IMG/VR virus record: IMGVR_UViG_3300044946_000048
Span: 24,620-88,619 of that record
DNA: 64,000 bases
Strand: one strand, 5' to 3'
DNA from: a virus
Shown here: one piece after another, positions 1 through 5,043 of the stretch
How the letters are laid out: each line of letters starts with the position of its first letter
Numbering within the stretch: position 1 is the first letter of the stretch
The notes under the pieces: model-generated
What the model saw: the letters and a program-made list of their open reading frames with translations, nothing else
Told to the model about the DNA's origin: nothing
Databases searched by the model: none
Position numbers and translations under genes: made by a program

Positions 1-250
1 GACTATCATCCGTCTTTGCCCTTAACCCGGCTATCGTCGCGCTAGACGCGCTCCAGCCCTATTTAAGGTTGCTCCAAGAGTGGAGTGCCCAGACTTGAAT
101 GACAATGCTATGAGAACAGAGGCCCGAAGGCTTGTATGAGAAGCATTGTACCTGGCCTTACCCGTCCGCTTACGCGGCCCGCAACTTCCACGGCTCTTTG
201 TCTAGTGGAGTCCTGAACTTACCTCGGTTTCCCGCGATAGTCTAGTTTAC
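1..250 (-). ncRNA. rnpB: RNase P RNA, 3' end cut by window edge
   Basis: Catalytic RNA that trims tRNA 5' leaders. Reading the minus strand from about 250, the hallmarks of a bacterial A-type RNase P RNA come in the right order: P2 5' strand GACTATC (242-236), a mini P3 (CGG-GAAA-CCG), the CR-I core GAGGTAAGTTCAGGACTCC (compare GAGGAAAGTCCGGGCTCC in E. coli), a P9 hairpin CCGC-GTAA-GCGG followed by GGGTAAGG, then ACTCCAC, GGAGCAA and AAATAGGG of the P15 region. GGATGATAGTC at 11-1 supplies the P2 3' strand GATAGTC, which pairs perfectly with GACTATC. The CR-V/P4 3' strand and P1 must lie beyond position 1. The specificity domain looks shortened. It lies next to a large tRNA array on the same strand. 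Confidence 0.9.
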
Positions 251-252
251 CA

Positions 253-798
253 TTAAGACTTATCTAAACCGCCCAATCCTGTTGAGCCGCCAGTAAGAAA
301 ATTCATCAATGTGTCTACTACTGCTTCCGAATCCGAAACATCCATCTGCTGGCATGTTTGAAATCTATCGTCTGCCCCAACCGTGATGTCGCTCTCCGGT
401 CCAATGAAACCATAATACACGTGGCCTAACTTCTCGTCAACAGTTAAAATTCCAATGATGCGATTACCTAGCCGAGCGCCATTTATTACTAGGTTATGCT
501 TTTCATAAACCGTCGCGGCGCTGAACGGGATTATGCCGTCTTTTGTTTTCGGCTCTTCCTTGTAACTGAACACTACCGGGTTATCTTCCTTCTTAACCGT
601 GGTCGCATCCGTCAAGAAATCTCCGAATGTAGCAGTCGTTCGCTCTGCATTCAACACCATGTGAATGACAGTAAAATCCCGCGAACCACAACTTGCGATA
701 TTATACTCAACAACAGGCTTCGGCTCGGGTTGCTGTGGCATAACTGGTGTTGCCAGCGCCAACATAACTCCGAGGATTATGGCACGGATCGCTTTCAT
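253..798 (-). CDS. Secreted protein of unknown function
   Basis: 181 residues from ATG at 798, chosen because GGATG lies just upstream and because this start gives a clean signal peptide (MKAIRAIILGVMLALATPV, then a proline-rich stretch). A longer reading from 816 would put extra residues before the signal. The mature part is acidic, with two cysteines (SCGSRD and QTCQQ) that could form a disulphide, and a glycine-rich C-terminus. It likely acts in the periplasm or outside the cell. I do not recognise the family. It ends three bases before the RNase P RNA begins. Confidence 0.75.
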   Translation of the reverse strand: MKAIRAIILGVMLALATPVMPQQPEPKPVVEYNIASCGSRDFTVIHMVLNAERTTATFGDFLTDATTVKKEDNPVVFSYKEEPKTKDGIIPFSAATVYEKHNLVINGARLGNRIIGILTVDEKLGHVYYGFIGPESDITVGADDRFQTCQQMDVSDSEAVVDTLMNFLTGGSTGLGGLDKS

Positions 799-811
799 GT
801 TGCATCCTAAG

Positions 812-871
812 AGCACCTGATATACAAGGCATTAGTGCTCTGCCGCCTACAAACGCCTAGTAAACTAGGCA
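812..871 (-). other. Two intergenic hairpins
   Basis: GAGCAC/GTGCTC (812-841) and GCCTAG-TAAA-CTAGGC (856-871) lie between tRNA-Arg(CCT) and the secreted-protein gene. They could be processing or weak termination signals. Neither has a clear U-tract. Confidence 0.35.
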
Positions 872-893
872 CGTAGTCCCCTGCTCGGTAAAC

Positions 894-969
894 TGGAAGG
901 CACACTCGGAATCGAACCGAGAATCTACTCTTTAGGAAAGAGTCGCATTGTCCCTTGTGCTATGCGCCC
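894..969 (-). tRNA. tRNA-Arg(CCT)
   Basis: Cloverleaf with anticodon loop TTCCTAA, T-loop TTCGATT and encoded CCA (TGG at 894-896 on the plus strand). Position 1 would form a G-U pair with 72. Reads AGG. Confidence 0.9.
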
Positions 970-977
970 ATAAAACT

Positions 978-1052
978 TGGAGGGCCGTCCCGGAATTGAA
1001 CCGAGGTCTCTTCGTTAGAAGCGAAGCGCACTGTCCGTTGTACGAACAGCCC
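978..1052 (-). tRNA. tRNA-Arg(TCT)
   Basis: Anticodon loop CTTCTAA, acceptor GGGCTGT/ACGGCCC, T-loop TTCAATT, encoded CCA. Reads AGA. Nine bases from the neighbouring Arg gene. Confidence 0.92.
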
Positions 1053-1058
1053 TTAAAC

Positions 1059-1132
1059 TGGCAGACCGTGGATGAATCGAACACCCGCTTCTTGATTTGG
1101 AGGCAAGAAGACTACCACTATCTTAACAGCCT
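1059..1132 (-). tRNA. tRNA-Trp(CCA)
   Basis: Anticodon loop CTCCAAA with a C-U mismatch at the top of the anticodon stem; acceptor AGGCTGT/ACGGTCT; discriminator G73 as usual for bacterial tRNA-Trp; encoded CCA. Confidence 0.88.
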
Positions 1133-1139
1133 GCGAAAC

Positions 1140-1490
1140 TTATTTGATTCCTAATTTCTTCAGCAACAAGTAATTCTTGATTGCGTAATATGCTTCCCCG
1201 GCTGCAACGACTCCGGAATAAATCATACCAGCTAACCAGACCTTGCTGCCTATAAGCAATCCGATGAATAGATACGCCGCGCCGCTCAACCAGGTTGCGA
1301 ACGACTGTCCAACCTTACTAAACAGCCAACGCATTATCGGATTGCCTTCAACAAAACCCTTATTAGCCCCGAGGCCAATCATCGTAGTAATACCGTCACC
1401 GATGATTGCTAGCAAGCCGAGAACTAAAACACCGAACAGCGCTAACCACGGACCCGCTGGCACAGACATACCGATTGGTGTAATCATCAT
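1140..1490 (-). CDS. Small multi-pass membrane protein
   Basis: 116 residues with three hydrophobic segments (about 12-32, 62-80 and 82-98). The stretch DGITTMIGL followed by EGNPIMRW resembles the DUF5658-type membrane family; this is a weak recognition by eye. The ATG at 1490 overlaps the stop of the upstream small ORF (ATGA), so the two are probably translationally coupled. GAGCGAGG precedes the start. It sits inside the tRNA array, so the array transcript must also be an mRNA. Confidence 0.65.
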   Translation of the reverse strand: MMITPIGMSVPAGPWLALFGVLVLGLLAIIGDGITTMIGLGANKGFVEGNPIMRWLFSKVGQSFATWLSGAAYLFIGLLIGSKVWLAGMIYSGVVAAGEAYYAIKNYLLLKKLGIK

Positions 1491-1663
1491 GCCTCGCTCA
1501 GAAATTGTTCACATATTGCCCATGCGGACTTCATCATCCAAGCACGAGCATTGTTGATTCGAACTCGCTCTCCGGTTCTTGCATCGAACACGGTCAACGT
1601 AATCTTCGGTGGAAGATTGAGCCGATAACCAGAAAACGTTCGTTCAACTATTCTATCTCTCAT
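1487..1663 (-). CDS. Small hypothetical protein between tRNAs
   Basis: 58 residues (MRDRIVERTF...EQFLSEA). The ATG at 1663 lies only five bases after the CCA end of tRNA-Gly(TCC), with no visible ribosome-binding site, so the start would be exposed only after tRNA release or be leaderless. It ends with an ATGA overlap onto the membrane protein gene. Function unknown. A longer open frame reaching 1858 runs through tRNA genes and is not believed. Confidence 0.5.
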   Translation of the reverse strand: MRDRIVERTFSGYRLNLPPKITLTVFDARTGERVRINNARAWMMKSAWAICEQFLSEA

Positions 1664-1668
1664 AAAAT

Positions 1669-1743
1669 TGGAGCGGGACATCGGATTCGAACCGACCCTC
1701 TCAGTTTGGAAGACTAATGTGCTACCACTAACACTAGTCCCGC
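1669..1743 (-). tRNA. tRNA-Gly(TCC)
   Basis: Anticodon loop CTTCCAA, acceptor GCGGGAC/GTCCCGC, discriminator T as in bacterial tRNA-Gly, T-loop TTCGAAT, encoded CCA. Reads GGA. Confidence 0.93.
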
Positions 1744-1752
1744 TTTGAAACT

Positions 1753-1826
1753 TGGAGCGACGTGCGGTAATCGAAACCGCGCCTAGTGCTTGGCAAGCAC
1801 TCGTTCTACCACTATACCAACATCGC
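1753..1826 (-). tRNA. tRNA-Gly(GCC)
   Basis: Anticodon loop TTGCCAA on stem AGTGC/GCACT, acceptor GCGATGT/ACGTCGC, discriminator T, encoded CCA. Its 5' 44 bases double as the end of the upstream HNH reading frame. Confidence 0.92.
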
Positions 1827-2271
1827 TCGGAACTTTTTCTCTCGTATAGTGCTGGCACTCTTTACATAGAGTATGATATCCAGACCAGTGAGAAGAATTT
1901 TTACTAAACTGCACCGTTGGGAGAAACTTCTTATGTCTATTGCACCAACTCATTCCTGACGGGCATTTAATTCTCAATTTCGAGAACTGCCCGTCTGGAC
2001 CTGCTGGACGATCAGGCCTGTTACACCAAGTATGAGAAAATGCAATATTCTCCAAATCCCAAAATAATTTTGTGTCTACGTGCAGCCAAGGTTTCTTATG
2101 TTCTATTGTAAGGTCTTCGACCTTCACTATCTTAGACGTACACTTAAAACAAACATCTTCGTTTAACTTTTGAAGACACCTAAACAAAAGTATCTTTTTA
2201 AGTCTCCCCGAGGCTGTACCCCAAGGCATTCCTAGCTGTGATGCCTTCACAGCATTTGAAGTTCCTGACAT
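1783..2271 (-). CDS. HNH endonuclease inside the tRNA array
   Basis: 162 residues from ATG at 2271, with AAGG just upstream. The HNH/zinc core is visible: CFKC near residue 40, then TIEHKKPW (first His), then ENIAFSHTWCNRP (Asn, His), and a second Cys/His group (CNRHKK, CKECQHY). Free-standing HNH nucleases of this kind are usually homing or nicking enzymes that spread between phages. The last 14 codons and the stop lie inside tRNA-Gly(GCC), so processing of that tRNA would cut the mRNA end. A longer TTG start at 2301 exists but runs into the next tRNA. Confidence 0.75.
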   Translation of the reverse strand: MSGTSNAVKASQLGMPWGTASGRLKKILLFRCLQKLNEDVCFKCTSKIVKVEDLTIEHKKPWLHVDTKLFWDLENIAFSHTWCNRPDRPAGPDGQFSKLRIKCPSGMSWCNRHKKFLPTVQFSKNSSHWSGYHTLCKECQHYTREKVPSDVGIVVERVLAKH

Positions 2272-2292
2272 GGATACCTTCCTGTCTTTAAC

Positions 2293-2367
2293 TTGCGCCA
2301 AATGGGAGTCGAACCCAATATCACTAGTTTATGAGGCTAGTATGATTATCCGTTTCACTCTGCCGCA
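2293..2367 (-). tRNA. tRNA-Met-like (CAT), no encoded CCA
   Basis: Anticodon loop CTCATAA, stem CTAGC/ACTAG with a C-A mismatch next to the loop; acceptor TGCGGCA/TGGCGCA with one G-G mismatch; T-loop TTCGACT. It is the only clear tRNA here without CCA. It lacks the three G-C pairs of an initiator. Could be elongator Met or a modified Ile(CAT). Confidence 0.75.
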
Positions 2368-2371
2368 AACT

Positions 2372-2447
2372 TGGTCGCTCTGGTTGGAATCGAACCAACT
2401 ATGCACGGTTTATGAGACCGCTGCCTCATCCGGCTAGCTTCAAAGCG
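2372..2447 (-). tRNA. tRNA with anticodon CAT (Met or Ile2)
   Basis: Anticodon loop CTCATAA, stem GCGGT/ACCGT; acceptor CGCTTTG/CAGAGCG starts with a C-G pair; discriminator A; encoded CCA. Not initiator-like. The sequence alone cannot separate elongator Met from lysidine-type Ile. Confidence 0.88.
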
Positions 2448-2453
2448 AAAACT

Positions 2454-2537
2454 TGGTACCCCGCGAGAGATTTGAACTCCCATGACCGAAGTCGCCGCGT
2501 TCTAAGCGCGGTGTGTCTGCCGTTCCACCAGCAGGGC
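2454..2537 (-). tRNA. tRNA-Leu(TAG)
   Basis: Class II tRNA with long variable arm; anticodon stem CCGCG/CGCGG around CTTAGAA; T-loop TTCAAAT; discriminator A; encoded CCA. Reads CTA. Confidence 0.92.
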
Positions 2538-2543
2538 ATAAAA

Positions 2544-2645
2544 TCAATTCCAGAACAAACTAATTTGAAACTTTAAATCTTTTACAAACCAGGCGACAAG
2601 TATTGTGATGAATACTACGCCACCGATGACTTCAAATATGTTCAT
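2544..2645 (-). CDS. Possible 33-residue membrane peptide
   Basis: ATG at 2645 opens MNIFEVIGGVVFITILVAWF, one hydrophobic helix, then a short basic tail. It fills the gap between tRNA-Glu(TTC) and tRNA-Leu(TAG). Like the ORF at 1663 it starts a few bases after a tRNA CCA end without a ribosome-binding site. May be real or chance. Confidence 0.35.
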   Translation of the reverse strand: MNIFEVIGGVVFITILVAWFVKDLKFQISLFWN

Positions 2646-2649
2646 AAAC

Positions 2650-2723
2650 TGGTACTCGGTGGGAGACTCGAACTCCCTTTGCTGGATTGAAAGTCCAACG
2701 TATTACCCATATACGAACTGAGC
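2650..2723 (-). tRNA. tRNA-Glu(TTC)
   Basis: Anticodon loop CTTTCAA on TTGGA/TCCAG; acceptor GCTCAGT/ACCGAGT with one A-C mismatch; T-loop TTCGAGT; encoded CCA. Confidence 0.9.
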
Positions 2724-2729
2724 AAAATC

Positions 2730-2811
2730 TTGAGCCCTTGCTTTCCTTACAGTCCGGCAAGTTAGCATTCAGCCGCAATCGTGTAAGCGACGTGCTGAAG
2801 CCTCGGCTCAA
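2730..2811 (-). ncRNA. Unassigned structured unit A in tRNA array
   Basis: 82 bases closed by a perfect 7-bp stem TTGAGCC/GGCTCAA. Inside are two hairpins, TTCAGC/GCTGAA and CTTGC/GCAAG. There is no T-loop and no credible ORF. It occupies a tRNA-sized slot between the two Glu tRNAs. Function unknown. Confidence 0.4.
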
Positions 2812-2824
2812 ACTCAAATAAACT

Positions 2825-2898
2825 TGGTACCCGGAAGCGGAATCGAACCGCTGCTACATCCGTGAGAGGGATGCGTCCTACCGTTAAACGATCTGGGC
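2825..2898 (-). tRNA. tRNA-Glu(CTC)
   Basis: Anticodon stem CATCC/GGATG with loop CTCTCAC; acceptor GCCCAGA/TCCGGGT with the same A-C mismatch as the TTC isoacceptor; encoded CCA. Reads GAG. Confidence 0.88.
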
Positions 2899-2935
2899 AC
2901 TGGCGGGCTCCGCCTTTCGACTCGGCCCGTGAAAC

Positions 2936-3013
2936 TGGCGGAATGGATGGGATTCGAACCCACGATAATCTGTCGTGACAGGACAGTGCCATTGGCCGCT
3001 AGGCGACCACTCC
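2936..3013 (-). tRNA. tRNA-Asp(GTC)
   Basis: Anticodon stem CTGTC/GACAG with loop CTGTCAC; acceptor GGAGTGG/CCATTCC; discriminator G as expected for Asp; encoded CCA. Confidence 0.93.
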
Positions 3014-3022
3014 GTATAAAAT

Positions 3023-3097
3023 TGGAGCTAAGTGATGGAAATCGAACCATCGTTTCAGCTTTACCAAAGCTGCGTCTTACCATTAGACGAACCAAGC
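3023..3097 (-). tRNA. tRNA-Thr(GGT)
   Basis: Anticodon stem CAGCT/AGCTG with loop TTGGTAA; acceptor GCTTGGT/ACTTAGC with one T-T mismatch; the T-loop appears to be 8 nt; encoded CCA. Confidence 0.88.
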
Positions 3098-3101
3098 AAA
3101 C

Positions 3102-3175
3102 TGGAGCCAAGTAAAGGAATTGAACCTTTCTTTGTGGTTTACGAAACCACCGTATTACCGCTATACGAACAAGGC
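3102..3175 (-). tRNA. tRNA-Thr(CGT)
   Basis: Anticodon stem GTGGT/ACCAC with loop TTCGTAA; acceptor GCCTTGT/ACTTGGC has two mismatches; T-loop TTCAATT; encoded CCA. Confidence 0.85.
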
Positions 3176-3183
3176 ATAAACTC

Positions 3184-3259
3184 TGGAGCACCGCATTCGA
3201 TTCGAACGAATGTGACGAAGGTACAAGCTTCGTATACTAGACCGCTATATGAGCAGTGC
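3184..3259 (-). tRNA. tRNA-Thr(TGT)
   Basis: Anticodon stem CGAAG/CTTCG with loop CTTGTAC; acceptor GCACTGC/GCGGTGC; T-loop TTCGAAT; encoded CCA. Reads ACA. Confidence 0.92.
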
Positions 3260-3269
3260 TCGAAACTAA

Positions 3270-3405
3270 TTCCAGGCAACAATCGCGTCGAGAGTCTCTT
3301 GAAGAGGGAGTCGAACCCTGCGCCCGATTTTACTCGGGCACCCAGACCATCCTGGCTATCCCCACGTGGCGGGGATAGAAGTATCTCAAAACTACGGCAC
3401 TGGAA
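3270..3405 (-). ncRNA. Y-RNA-like RNA with tRNA-like domain (Yd)
   Basis: 136 nt closed by TTCCAG/CTGGAA (3405-3400 with 3275-3270). The next segment is the internal-loop motif shared by all four such RNAs here: TGCCGTAG on the 5' side and TTGTTGC on the 3' side, then a second helix and TACTTCT. The inner part has a hairpin TATCCCC/GGGGATA, a D-arm-like hairpin CCAG/CTGG whose loop contains ATGGT, a hairpin GCCCGA/TCGGGC, and a T-arm with loop TTCGACT. The arms follow the normal tRNA order, but instead of an acceptor stem the open end joins the long stem. A standard tRNA reading fails. It lies directly downstream of Yc, inside the tRNA array. Confidence 0.7.
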
Positions 3406-3413
3406 AATTGTAA

Positions 3414-3507
3414 GTCGCAGGGCAACAGGCGCATCAGGATAGTGTGGGGATTTCACCCACGTTCCTTTTAGGCAAAGAAGTAACCCGACACTAACGGCAC
3501 CTACGAC
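3414..3507 (-). ncRNA. Y-RNA-like RNA, simple type (Yc)
   Basis: 94 nt closed by GTCGTAG/CTGCGAC (3507-3501 with 3420-3414). Internal-loop motif TGCCGTTAG opposite CCTGTTGCC, second helix TGTCGGG/CCTGATG, then TTACTTCT as in the other copies. It also has a 5-bp hairpin GTGGG/CCCAC with a 7-nt loop TGAAATC, which is T-arm-sized but lacks T-loop consensus. The stem sequences differ from those of the other three copies while pairing is kept. It precedes Yd by eight bases, the same order as the pair beside Ro60. Confidence 0.65.
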
Positions 3508-3513
3508 TAAAAT

Positions 3514-3589
3514 TGGCTGTGTCCCTCGGATTCGAACCGAGACCCTAGGCATTAACAGTGCCCTATCATACCAGTTAGACCAGAACACA
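3514..3589 (-). tRNA. tRNA-Asn(GTT)
   Basis: Anticodon loop CTGTTAA on GGGCA/TGCCT; acceptor TGTGTTC/GGACACA; discriminator G; T-loop TTCGAAT; encoded CCA. Confidence 0.92.
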
Positions 3590-3599
3590 ACGTAAACTT

Positions 3600-3674
3600 T
3601 GGAGGCCCCACTCGGATTCAAACCGAGGTTAACGGTTTCGAAGACCGTAGTCCTATTCGCTGAACGATAGAGCC
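3600..3674 (-). tRNA. tRNA-Arg(TCG)
   Basis: Anticodon stem ACGGT/ACCGT with loop CTTCGAA; acceptor GGCTCTA/TGGGGCC; T-loop TTTGAAT; encoded CCA. Reads CGA. Confidence 0.9.
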
Positions 3675-3679
3675 AAACT

Positions 3680-3754
3680 TGGAGGACCGTCGGGGAGTCG
3701 AACCCCGCTCCTGGCGTTCGTAGCGCCATGCATTGTCCGATATACGAACAGTCC
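3680..3754 (-). tRNA. tRNA-Arg(ACG)
   Basis: Anticodon stem TGGCG/CGCCA with loop CTACGAA; acceptor GGACTGT/ACGGTCC; T-loop TTCGACT; encoded CCA. A34 would need editing to inosine to read all CGN codons. Confidence 0.92.
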
Positions 3755-3767
3755 GCAAAAATTAATT

Positions 3768-3836
3768 GAACGCATTCTCCGTCGTAACACAGAGACACAG
3801 GCACGAAGGTTACGATGTTCGTGTCGCCTTACGTTC
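3768..3836 (-). ncRNA. Unassigned structured unit B in tRNA array
   Basis: 69 bases closed by GAACGTA/TGCGTTC with an inner hairpin CACGAA/TTCGTG. No T-loop and no ORF. Lies between tRNA-Val and tRNA-Arg(ACG). Confidence 0.38.
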
Positions 3837-3841
3837 AAAAT

Positions 3842-3917
3842 TGGTAGCCCGTAAGAGAATCGAACTCTTCCGGTCTGGGTGTAAACCAGATGCATACGAC
3901 CAGTTTGCTAACAGGCT
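3842..3917 (-). tRNA. tRNA-Val(TAC)
   Basis: Anticodon stem TCTGG/CCAGA with loop TTTACAC; acceptor AGCCTGT/ACGGGCT; T-loop TTCGATT; encoded CCA. Confidence 0.92.
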
Positions 3918-3927
3918 ACAGAAAATA

Positions 3928-3976
3928 GCGGCGTACTGCGATACAGGGCTTTCAACCTGCATACGAATTTTGCCGC
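3928..3976 (-). ncRNA. Unassigned structured unit C in tRNA array
   Basis: 49 bases closed by GCGGC/GCCGC with an inner hairpin CAGG/CCTG around TTGAAAGC. Too short for a tRNA; no ORF. Confidence 0.3.
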
Positions 3977-3982
3977 GAAATT

Positions 3983-4056
3983 TGGTGGACCGTGGGGGAG
4001 TCGGACCCCCAACGCTTCGGTGCAAGCGAAGCAGTATCCCATTTACCTAACAGCCC
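3983..4056 (-). tRNA. tRNA-Ala(TGC)
   Basis: Anticodon stem CTTCG/CGAAG with loop CTTGCAC; acceptor GGGCTGT/ACGGTCC contains the G3-U70 pair that identifies tRNA-Ala; T-loop TCCGACT; encoded CCA. Confidence 0.93.
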
Positions 4057-4063
4057 ATAAAAT

Positions 4064-4138
4064 TGGTTCCCAGGGATGGAGTCGAACCATCGGCCTCTTC
4101 TTTATCAGAGAAGCATTCTGCCGCTGAACTACCCGGAA
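4064..4138 (-). tRNA. tRNA-Ile(GAT)
   Basis: Anticodon stem CTTCT/AGAAG with loop CTGATAA; acceptor TTCCGGG/CCTGGGA; T-loop TTCGACT; encoded CCA. Confidence 0.92.
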
Positions 4139-4145
4139 ACGAAAC

Positions 4146-4235
4146 TGGTGGAAGCGAAAGGATTCGAACCTTTTAGTGCCGCAAGGGCATTCTGTTTTAC
4201 AGACAGACACGACCCGCCGTCTTCGCCGCACTTCC
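4146..4235 (-). tRNA. tRNA-Tyr(GTA)
   Basis: Class II tRNA with long variable arm (ATGCCCTTGCGGCACT), anticodon stem TCTGT/ACAGA with loop CTGTAAA; acceptor GGAAGTG/CGCTTCC; encoded CCA. Confidence 0.93.
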
Positions 4236-4248
4236 ACTGAAACTTGTC

Positions 4249-4337
4249 TGGGAACCGACGGGGGATTCTCCCGTCCCATCCTACGGGCCGCTAGCAGGTA
4301 TCCGTAAGCATTCAATCTATCTCGAACTGCGTTCCCA
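4249..4337 (-). ncRNA. Non-canonical cloverleaf (unit D)
   Basis: 89 bases that fold into a cloverleaf by eye: 7-bp acceptor-like stem TGGGAAC/GTTCCCA, arm GCA/TGC with a long loop, arm CTTACGG/CCGTAGG with a 15-nt loop, and a 6-bp arm GACGGG/CCCGTC with a 7-nt loop AGAATCC. It has neither a TTCRA T-loop nor a normal anticodon loop, and CCA is absent. It could be a decayed tRNA or a different small RNA using the tRNA fold. Confidence 0.45.
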
Positions 4338-4344
4338 CGAAACT

Positions 4345-4419
4345 TGGTACCCCGACCGAGACTCGAACTCGGACATTCTCCTTAAAAGGGAGTATTGCTG
4401 CCACTCGCATCCTCAGGGT
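4345..4419 (-). tRNA. tRNA-Lys(TTT)
   Basis: Anticodon loop CTTTTAA on ACTCC/GGAGA (one mismatch at the stem base); acceptor ACCCTGA/TCGGGGT; T-loop TTCGAGT; encoded CCA. A small reading frame from upstream ends in its anticodon loop. Confidence 0.9.
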
Positions 4420-4537
4420 GTAAAATCTGTTCTAAAGATATCTTCCCTCTATCGAATTCCAATGTCCTTTGTCTTACAATGGTGTGGGCCTTAACTGCGT
4501 TCCTACGTGCTGCTTCACTATGTTTAACCGATCTCAT
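4382..4537 (-). CDS. Small basic protein ending inside tRNA-Lys
   Basis: 51 residues (MRSVKHSEAARRNAVKAH...). The ATG at 4537 has a strong ribosome-binding site, GGGAGGG, three bases upstream, which is rare within this array and is the main support. Its stop codon is formed by the tRNA-Lys(TTT) anticodon loop. Basic N-terminal half; unknown function. Confidence 0.5.
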   Translation of the reverse strand: MRSVKHSEAARRNAVKAHTIVRQRTLEFDRGKISLEQILHPEDASGSNTPF

Positions 4538-4561
4538 ATACCCTCCCTAAAGGGTAGTCCG

Positions 4562-4579
4562 GGGTGTTAGGGCACCCCG
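4562..4579 (-). other. GC-rich hairpin upstream of the 51-residue ORF
   Basis: GGGGTG/CACCCC stem with a 6-nt loop, between tRNA-Lys(CTT) and the small ORF. No T-tract follows, so it is probably not a terminator; it may be a processing barrier. Confidence 0.4.
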
Positions 4580-4601
4580 AACCCGATGTAGCTACAAACT
4601 T

Positions 4602-4677
4602 TGGTGCGCCTACTCGGACTTGAACCGAGACCTTACCGGGTAAGAACCGGAGATTCTGCCACTCGAAATCCAGGCAC
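4602..4677 (-). tRNA. tRNA-Lys(CTT)
   Basis: Anticodon loop TTCTTAC on TCCGG/CCGGT; acceptor GTGCCTG/TAGGCGC; T-loop TTCAAGT; encoded CCA. Reads AAG. Confidence 0.88.
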
Positions 4678-4687
4678 ACTGAAAACT

Positions 4688-4773
4688 TGGTGCGGCTGGC
4701 AGGATTCGGACCTGCACGCTCGTTGGAGCACGGGGGTTTAAGTCCCGCTTGTCTTCCATTCCATCACAACCGC
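4688..4773 (-). tRNA. tRNA-Leu(TAA)
   Basis: Class II with long variable arm; anticodon loop CTTAAAC on CGGGA/CCCCG; T-loop TCCGAAT; acceptor GCGGTTG/CAGCCGC; encoded CCA. Confidence 0.9.
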
Positions 4774-4777
4774 AAAT

Positions 4778-4851
4778 TGGTCGTCGGTGAGTGAATCGAA
4801 CACTCGTCAAGCCCTTATAAGGAGGCCATTCTGCCATTGAACTAACCGACA
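4778..4851 (-). tRNA. tRNA-Ile(TAT)
   Basis: Anticodon loop CTTATAA, stem GCCTC/GGGCT with one C-C mismatch; D-arm GTTC/GAAT; acceptor TGTCGGT/ACCGACG; T-loop TTCGATT; encoded CCA. Bacteria usually read ATA with a lysidine-modified CAT tRNA, so a TAT anticodon is unusual. Confidence 0.82.
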
Positions 4852-4860
4852 AAAATCAAT

Positions 4861-4941
4861 GGGGCCTAGGCCGAGCTTTAAAAGGCTGGACCATGGAGCA
4901 GAAAGGTTCTCACGCCAGTGTGCTCTTAGTGAGAAGACCCC
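4861..4941 (-). ncRNA. Unassigned structured unit E in tRNA array
   Basis: 81 bases closed by GGGGTC/GGCCCC, with a 7-bp hairpin TTCTCAC/GTGAGAA and a smaller AGC/GCT arm. No T-loop and no ORF. It sits between two tRNA slots with the same short spacer as the tRNAs. Confidence 0.42.
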
Positions 4942-4946
4942 AAACT

Positions 4947-5017
4947 TGGTGCGGCCTCATCGAAACCGAACATTCGAATCGTTAAACCGACAATACTATC
5001 TGGCGATTGTCAGCCGC
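4947..5017 (-). pseudogene. Degenerate tRNA-like gene
   Basis: Acceptor GCGGCTG/AGGCCGC followed by A and an encoded CCA, plus a D-arm-like CAAT/ATTG. The anticodon arm does not fold cleanly (a forced fit gives anticodon AAC) and the T-arm has no proper stem, although GTTTCGAT recalls a T-loop. Best read as a decayed tRNA. Confidence 0.45.
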
Positions 5018-5043
5018 AAATCTTTTAGTCATTTTAGTCGGGC

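Noticed and set aside
1-250. RNase P RNA read on the plus strand (TTAACCCGGCTATCG at 24-38 resembles the bacterial CR-V)
   Set aside because: The other conserved blocks and the P2 pairing are in correct order only on the minus strand; the plus-strand match stands alone.
3296-3363. Ordinary tRNA-Tyr or other tRNA at this T-loop
   Set aside because: No acceptor stem pairs and the anticodon loop is wrong; the segment fits instead inside the longer Yd Y-RNA-like fold.
3139-3804. Long open frames on both strands through the tRNA array
   Set aside because: They run straight through several tRNA genes, have odd composition and lack ribosome-binding sites.
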